This document shows positions 57,156 through 64,000 of a stretch of DNA of 64,000 nt, one piece after another (within the stretch, counting starts at the first letter, position 1; each line of letters begins with the position of its first letter). The stretch lies in assembly GCF_033807715.1 (NCBI RefSeq), contig NC_084599.1, forward strand, positions 7,701,125 to 7,765,124. The letters are read 5' to 3'. Both the position numbers and the translations under genes were made by a program. The notes beneath the pieces were generated by a model. It ran no database searches. It saw nothing but the letters and a program-made list of their open reading frames with translations, and had not been told where the DNA came from. The stretch is from Cololabis saira (lineage: Eukaryota > Chordata > Actinopteri > Beloniformes > Belonidae).

Positions 57156-58045
57156 TTAAAGCTGCAAGCAGCGATGAACGGGCCCTCGCACCCTTGTGCA
57201 TGTTCAGGCTGCAGTGGAAGCTTGTATGACTTGCATGTAGATTCTTCAGGCCTGGACGTTTAGCGGATGAAACCACCCACGACTCTCTATATCAAACCAT
57301 TCAAAAGTTATAGCAGAATATAGGGACTATCAAATATTGACCAATCAGAAGAAGGGGCGGGGCTAATTCATGCCAATGAAGGTCAAGTACTCAAAGCCGA
57401 GTCTGATGACACCACCCACGAGTCTCAATATCAAACCTATCAAAAGTTATGGTAGAAAGTAGGAACTATCAAATATGGACCAATAGGTTGAAAGGGGGGC
57501 ATGCTTTTTGGCGTCTATCGTCGCCACGGTAACGCTTTTGACTGAGAAAAGTAATGTGCATCGTCGCAGGATGGAGACACACATTTTGATGTATAACACA
57601 CCTGGTGCACGTTACAGTTCGGGCCGCATTAACGGCCGAAGAAATGGCATAAATTGCGCCAAAATTACACGATTAATTCAAAATGGCCGACTTCCTGTTC
57701 GGTTTCGGCCATGGCGCCAAGAGACTTTTCTTTAAGTTGCGACATGATACAGGTGTGTACTGATTTTCGTGCATGTACGTCAAACCGTATTGTGGGGCTT
57801 GAGGCACAAAGTTTTCTAGGGGGCGCTGTTGAGCCATTAGGCCACGCCCATTAATGTAAACCGTGAAATATCAAATTTATCGCCAGGCCTGGCTTGCGTG
57901 CAAGATTTGGTGACTTTTGGGGCACGTTTAGGGGGGCAAAAAGGCCCTCATTTCGTTGGAAAAATAAAAACGAGAAAAAGACAAGGAAAAAAAAAATTCC
58001 TACAGATACAATAGGGCCTTCGCACTGTAAGTGCTCGGGCCCTAA
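57156..58045 (+). mobile_element. Helentron/HINE-like element, solitary copy 5
   Basis: The ends TTAAAGCTGCAAGCAGCG and GCACTGTAAGTGCTCGGGCC plus CTAA match the tandem copies at 8620-15762, 42 kb away. It has two divergent 128-bp-type modules and a single GGGGGCGCTGTTGAGCC module (about 57818), so it is shorter (890 bases). Flanks are T before and T after the element. Confidence 0.6.
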
Positions 58046-58639
58046 TAAATGGTCGTCAGCAGTAAGGGCTGTTTCTGTAAGTTACTTAACCATCTTGGAA
58101 AGACTTGCATGTTTTCATAATTTATGTTTTTCCAAAGTTCTTTCTGTTTCAAATGTGAAATTACCCCCTGTCTAGTCAAACTAAGCTGCTTCATGGCTCT
58201 AACTTGGAAATTCTGCTTCAGTCCAGTCCAGAGAACAGACATGATGTTAATACATTAATAAAAAAGTTCCCGTTCTTAGTTGGGGATAATACTTGAACAT
58301 CATATACATGCTATTATAAAGTCCAATATTCAAAATATAAATGAATAAAATCATGAATATTTACGGTCACTCCACTTGTACTTATATCAAATTCTGTGTG
58401 TTTTAGAGGGATTTCTCGCTGAGACTAGTTCTTGTTTGAGGGATGGCGGGGGACTTCACTGTCAGCATCTGTGAGCGCTGGAGGACGTCGCTCACTCACA
58501 ATGAGGATCTCAACAGTCTTCACACATTTCCTGTAGGAAAGTTCAGTAACTTTCATATCTGAAAGTCCACACCGTGACCTGAGCCGAGCCGAGCTCCACA
58601 GGGTTTTGGTTCAGGCTGCGTTTTCATCCAAGCACACCA

Positions 58640-58870
58640 GGAACCTGCATGCGGCACACACTGGTCCTGTTGTCATCGGCAACATTAACACTAAAAACAC
58701 CCTCTTTCAATCACAACTCATTTGAACTCCTTCGTCCCCCGTGCCATCAAACTGCTCAACTCCTCACTGGGGGGAAGGAGGGCCAAGAAGAACTGAAGAA
58801 CAGACGGACTGTGGGGGGGTCGGTCAGTGTGCAATAACTGTGCAATAACCAAGACAGTGCAATAACCTTG
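58640..58870 (+). mobile_element. LINE ORF2 C-terminus, 5' side of an LTR insertion
   Basis: The + strand encodes NSFVPRAIKLLNSSLGG before a stop, a typical LINE C-terminus, followed by GTGCAATAAC repeats of the 3' UTR. The UTR resumes after the LTR at about 59220. Confidence 0.6.
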
Positions 58871-59214
58871 TGTTATGGTTTTGGCAGTTTCCTGTTTTAT
58901 TTTGAAGCCTGTATCTTTGTGTTTCATTTCTAGTTTGACTTTCCTGTTTCCCATCAGCCCTAATTGTCTGCACCTGTGTCTCGTTAACCCCTGTGTATAT
59001 CTGGTCTTGTCTTTCCCCTGCTCCCTGCTGGTCCGTACGGTTTCCTCCCTCCATTTTTCCATGTCAGGGTTTGTAGTTTTTTTTATTTTTATTCTGGGCT
59101 TTTGCCATCCTGCTAAGCAGCGCTTTTGTTTATTTACAATAAATCACTGCTTTTTGGAACTCCAGCCTCCTGCTCTCCTACATCTGGGTCCAACAACAAC
59201 CTCATTTCCTAACA
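58871..59214 (+). mobile_element. Solo LTR of a retrotransposon
   Basis: The 344-base segment begins TGTTATGG and ends CCTAACA (TGTTA..TAACA inverted ends). It carries a TATA-like TGTATATC (about 58994) and AATAAA (59138-59143), in the order expected of promoter and polyadenylation signals in an LTR. The 5-base flanks CCTTG and CTTTT match at 3 of 5. No internal coding region exists, so this is most likely the product of LTR-LTR recombination. The family (Ty3-like suspected) is uncertain. Confidence 0.6.
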
Positions 59215-59440
59215 CTTTTTCTAACCATATAATTCTTTTTTTATGGCACTGCACTTTTTCTTTTTACCTTTTTTTTTTTTTTTAATCTTCTGATTTTTTT
59301 TTTTCTTTTTTATCTTTATATGGGTGTTTGGCTTTTGGGGCGTTGACAATGACAGTGTTGTGAGATGGAGATGTCAATTTCCTCAAGGGAACCTCCCAAA
59401 GGGATTAATAAAGTCGTCTGAATCTGAATCAAGCTATTGT
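59215..59440 (+). mobile_element. LINE 3' UTR and tail, 3' side of the LTR insertion
   Basis: TTATGGCACTGCACTTTTTC, T-runs and the end CCCAAAGGGATTAATAAAG with CTGAATCTGAATC are a common fish LINE tail. They complete the element broken at 58870. Confidence 0.6.
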
Positions 59441-61870
59441 GCATGTAAAAACAACAACAAAAAAAATATTTTTTTCGAATTTTTTTTTCTTGCTCCATAG
59501 GATTTGAAGGATAAACGACAAACAAAGTTCTGATAATACACTTGATTAATTAATCATTGGCAAGGAGTTTTTCCGACCAGATGATTTTCAGCCCAATCTG
59601 CCAAACCCGGAGCGGCTTGACGCTCCAGTGGCCACGGACATTGCACCAACAGTTTACAACATTTGACTTCTCCCTGTGACTATTTTAGACTGATCAGCTG
59701 TATTTAGTGTGCAGCTACACCGACCAGTGACCAGCTGTAACATCCATAACAGTAGCAGAAGTTGGAAGGTGTGTGTGTGTTATGATGCCAACTCCACACT
59801 GAGGATGGGTATCCACAAAGAGAAACCATGCAGGATGGTTGCCAGTCTTTCAAGAAGTTAACATCCTAGCAAGTGCACATTAGGTCAGTGTTCAGGGAAG
59901 ATGGTTCCAACCAAAAAACGCTGAAAGTTGGACTGCAGGTCGCAGCTAGCATACCAGCAGAAAAAGTCTGGATAAGTACGAAGCAAACCAAACAGCACAC
60001 TGGCACCATTGCCTTACACAAAAGGTCAGAACAATAAGCTAATGGTTGGGGCTTGTTTCGCAGCCAAAGAACTTTGGCACCTTGGGGTCAGTGAGTCGAC
60101 CGTGAACCTCTCTGGATGAAAAGCATTATAGAGTCAGAAGTGATGCAACTGACTGACAGATACAGCTGTGCCGAAATTGGATCACGCAACGGGATTATGA
60201 TCCCAGGCGCAGCAGCAAATCTAAAACAGAATGATTGGAAAAGAAAATAATAAAGACGGCACAATAGCCGAGTCAAACTCCAGTCCTCGACTCTATTTAA
60301 AAGTGCTTTCCGTAAAATCATGCCTGCAAACCTCGGTAATCTCAAAGAGGTGAAGCAACGGTGAAAAATATCACTCTTGTAAAATTAAAGAACCAACTAC
60401 TTTTCCACCGGACTACTGAAAAACCCACGATGGAGAGAAAGAGTAATATGAAGCTCTCAAACAACTAAGGCAACATCCTTGAAATTCATGTTATTCTGAA
60501 GGGAAAACGGTTCTGCACAATCTTTTCTTTCTTCCTGTTTTCTTGCACCGAGGATGAGCTGTTTGTCAGAAAATAGCCAGCAGCTTTACATTCTTGCTCG
60601 AGTGCAGATAAATAGGTCAGCTGTATATTTAATTACACAGGATTGTAAAATACTCTAAAGGCTCAAAGGTTGTGACTTTCGAGTATTTAAAACATCTCGA
60701 GTTCCTAAAAGTGACTGTAAATACCAGTATAAAAACAACAAATAAGAAACAACTTTGGGCATTTACAGTATACATATAGCACATTGCTGGGGACATATTC
60801 AGTCTTTACACATTATGGTTTACACCAAAGAATATAAACTTTATATTAACAATTAATAGCAACCTAATCAAAAGCATCCAACCTGATTCAGTCAGACTGC
60901 AGTGGAGGACATGAGGTAAACTGGACCATACTCTCTGTTGAAAACACTTCCAATTCAGACAACCTGACAGTCGCTGTGACATAAATGAATAGAAATAAAA
61001 CATATTACACACTTCATGTATGATGCTGTGACTTTGAGTAAATCCAGCTGCTGTAAACAGTTGCTCAGCTGAAGCAGATGCTCACAAATATCGCTGCACC
61101 GACCTCTTCTGTCAGGTAAAGATTTGAGCATTGTTGCAGGGCTGCGGAACAAATGTGCTGATATGGTGCACGTGTCCCGTGCGTCCAAACAAACAAACCC
61201 TGTATACAGATGTGTGACCATCGCCAACAGGATCCAGGTTCCAAACACAGCCGAGCAGCATGTCTGAACTAAGACATAAAAACATGGACATTCAAGGAAG
61301 AGGGGAGGAAGTACGGTAAAGCAAGAGGTCAGCACCGAATCAAGGAACAAAAAGAACATAACAAAACCCATAAAGCTATGGTAAATAGAGGACGGATTCT
61401 CCTTTTTTATTGGACAAGATGCTTTGATAATGGATTTAGATCTGACATAATGCTGTCAAGCCCTGGCCTCAATACTGGCGTCTCTTCTAACCCTCCTCTG
61501 ACCTATCAGCATGCTATTGCTGCAGACTTCCAGATTAAGGCTGACATTGTCACAACGCATTTTCTTTTTAAAGGGCATTATTTTACCCCCTGTTGTCAAG
61601 GAGTTCAAAGGTTGCAACAATAACCTTTTGTAAGAGAAAATGAATCTTCCTTAGTCTATACCATCTCCATCCATGCCACCAAAAGAGAAATACCTCAAAG
61701 TAGTAGTATAGAATATGATGTCAGTACTACTTTCCCATCCTGCTTGTACAGTAATAATAGGGTCTGCTTGTGTTCATCATTCTGCAGCCGAGCGCACAGT
61801 GTTACTGAGAACTAGAGCAGCATTCAGCAGAGCAGCCATCTCTAGAGCAGCAGCCGCTGTAGCGGAGCCA
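59441..61870. other. Intergenic, no gene seen
   Basis: No recognisable gene. Short ORFs (up to 138 codons, minus, 60955-61371) lack family motifs. Confidence 0.4.
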
Positions 61871-61879
61871 GAGAGGGGG

Positions 61880-61935
61880 CGAGGGGGCGGGCGCCCCGGG
61901 GCCCACAAGCTCATAGGGCCCAATGATAGGGCCCC
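61880..61935. repeat. GGGGCCC-rich transposon end
   Basis: GAGGGGGCGGGCGCCCCGGG and CATAGGGCCCAATGATAGGG resemble the GGGCCC-rich ends at 38960-39100. GGGCCCATGGAGAATGCTCC near 63060 could be the opposite side. Confidence 0.35.
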
Positions 61936-62081
61936 GTTTTGTGTGATACGTTCACATATAATCGTAAATTGTAGGCTATAATTACGATAAAATGTGCATT
62001 GTGTGGCCAGTGTAAACTAATTCTTACTTTACAACTGTCCTGAACGCATCGGGGCTGTGAGCCAACGCTGATTGGCTGGAA

Positions 62082-62177
62082 AGCCTGATTTATGGTTCCG
62101 CGTTAAATCGACGCAGAGCCTACGGCGTAGGGTACGTCGGAGCCTACGGCGTAGGGTACGGCGAAGCCTACGGTGTC
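62082..62177. mobile_element. Small palindromic MITE, copy C (truncated, with internal tandem)
   Basis: AGCCTGATTTATGGTTCCGC is followed by about two and a half copies of AGCCTACGGCGTAGGGTACG. The right terminus is lost at GTGTCATGAG. Confidence 0.65.
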
Positions 62178-62790
62178 ATGAGTTCATGAGTGACGTCATG
62201 AGTTCAGAGGTCTTGTTTACAAACTGATTTATTTGTTACACACACAGACCCGGATGTAAACAACAGGTCCTGGAAGCAGATCTAGTGATTCATAAAAGAA
62301 ATGAAGAGTTTCGCGGCAATCATGTGTTATTTAGACGCTGCATCGTCTGTGTCCTGCTGTGCCCCGTTCACTACCATTATATGGAGAAGCGGCTCGCACA
62401 AAACTCCTAATATCTTCCGAAGGACTCCAAATGACACCAAACTTGCCTGGGTGAGTATACAACCATAGAAAATGCCAGAAATAAGGTCCAGGTTGTAAAA
62501 AACGGAACGTTCCCTTTAAATAATTTCTTTATCAGAATGTTGTGTAGCCTTGACCACCTGCCTATTTGAATGAGCTTTGTGTTGTTGTCAACTAGACCGC
62601 CGAGTCTAATCTCTGTTATAGAGCTCAGAAATGATGTTATAGACCGCTGTGTCTATATCTGTCTAAATAGATTGTGTAATTTTAGACCAGTTATGTTGGT
62701 TTTGTTTGTATTTAAGCTGTATCAAAGATGGAACTGAGCCAGTCCGTGACTATCAGAGTTTTCAGCGCCGTGTGATTGACAGCTGTCAGG

Positions 62791-62922
<132 letters not shown>

Positions 62923-64000
62923 TTCTTCTGAACAAGTTTGTGACTTTACTCTGCTTTCTGCAGCATAGGCCTATAGGCTGCTTGGCTCAATAAAAGTGAG
63001 AATAAATGTTGTTTGATGGGCAGGATGAGGTGTTGTTGAACGTTAAAATGACTCATAAGGGCCCATGGAGAATGCTCCGCCCCCTCTGTACTGAGACCCG
63101 CGCTCCGCCACTGAGCAGCCGGTTTGATGCTCTGTGGACGGTGGGGTCTTTCAAGCTTTGCTCCATCTGCTGGGAGGGGGCGGGGCTTGCTGGTGAGGGG
63201 TTTCCTCCTGTCCCTCTTCTGGTCCTCCATGGGGCTGCTAGTGGTCTGGGTTCGGGTTTCTTCCTTGTCGGCTTCTGGTCTCTCAGGTGGCGTGGTTGTG
63301 TCCTCCCTCCTCCACTGTAGTTGCAGTTCAGGTAAAACCTTGTTTTCACTTTGCACACACACAGTTACACAGACATACACACCTGCTCACTCACCTACAT
63401 ACTCACTCCACAGTTTTGGGGGACAGATAATCGCAGTAGCCTTGTCTTGATTCGGTTTTAGAGACCTGAAATGGTTGCTGTTTGTGTCTCTGCCTGTTCT
63501 CTTGTCTGTTTGTTTGTTTTCTCTCTTGCAGATTCCAAAGGCTTGTGTGCCCGTTGTGTGTTTTCCTGTGTTTCTCTCATTTCATAGCTGCAGCCGATGC
63601 CACCCCTCAACACCCCTCCCCCCCAAAAAAAGATTTGCTCCAGCTACTCACAGTCCCTGCAACACATGTATATCTTGGATTCATCAGTAAGTAGGACAGT
63701 CTTTGGTCTTTTCTGACCTCGGGTTCACTCACATTATTTACTGTTACGCTGTAAAAGTTTTATGGAGCCAAACTGCCAACAGGTGAACAATGGCTGCAAG
63801 TATATTTGCTTGTATTTGTCTCCATAAGGCTCAAATCAAAAGATAATATGCACCTGAGTGAGCGCACATAGACGGGTACAGTCCAAGCCACAAATCTGAT
63901 TGATGGTCTGGATCGGACCGTGAGCAAAATTCAGCCTTGGAAGTTTTTTTTTCTGTACTCATCTCATTTTTTACAAAACTTCCACGCTGCCATAAAAAAA
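62923..64000. other. Intergenic; probable dispersed repeat, no gene seen
   Basis: 63290-63690 reads like a dispersed fish repeat. It includes an exon-like TTCTCTCTTGCAG|ATTCCAAAG but no conserved frame. The last 300 bases are unremarkable. Confidence 0.35.

Noticed and set aside
63490..63690. Possible exon after TTCTCTCTTGCAG
   Set aside because: Neither frame after the acceptor shows a conserved protein, and the region looks like a dispersed repeat.

Overview
The window looks like a piece of a teleost fish nuclear genome. It holds split genes with GT..AG introns, dispersed fish-type transposon remnants, and long (CA)n, (TATC)n, (AAGG)n and (TA)n microsatellites. There are no operons, and most of the sequence is not coding. 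I read it without any database, so family names rest on recognised motifs, terminal repeats and target-site duplications (TSDs) that can be re-read at the stated positions.

The only protein-coding gene I can support is the 3' half of kyat3 (kynurenine aminotransferase 3 / cysteine-S-conjugate beta-lyase 2) on the + strand. Seven exons (1779-1899, 1991-2067, 2149-2238, 3481-3667, 3838-3914, 4005-4091, 17783-17839) join in frame to 231 codons plus a stop. They include the PLP-binding aspartate, tyrosine and lysine and the substrate-carboxylate arginine. The 5' exons lie before the window. The last 18 codons are separated from the rest by a 13.7-kb intron filled with mobile elements.

Layout. 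1-1778: intron or upstream sequence with a five-copy 16-17-base motif and two dispersed repeats. 1779-4091: six kyat3 exons, with a 1.15-kb transposon in one intron. 4092-17782: the giant intron, with a hAT element (5743-6390), four head-to-tail copies of one repeat family (8620-15762), a LINE remnant interrupted by a polypurine tract (15763-16740) and a palindromic MITE (17431-17723). 17840-64000: about 46 kb with no recognisable gene. This stretch holds LINE, SINE, hAT, TTAA-type, mariner-like and LTR remnants, microsatellites and several low-repeat AT-rich blocks that resemble conserved regulatory DNA (best at 23.7-25.8 kb and 36.4-37.1 kb).

The most notable structures are four. First, a head-to-tail array of about 2-kb elements whose ends and junctions suggest rolling-circle (Helentron/HINE-like) amplification. 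Second, a 2.1-kb array of an 11-bp unit (about 193 copies) that appears to have grown from a two-unit seed inside the 3' coding end of a LINE. Third, a palindromic MITE family with 7-bp TSDs. Fourth, a TTAA-flanked element containing a perfect 26-bp-arm hairpin and a 24-bp palindrome.
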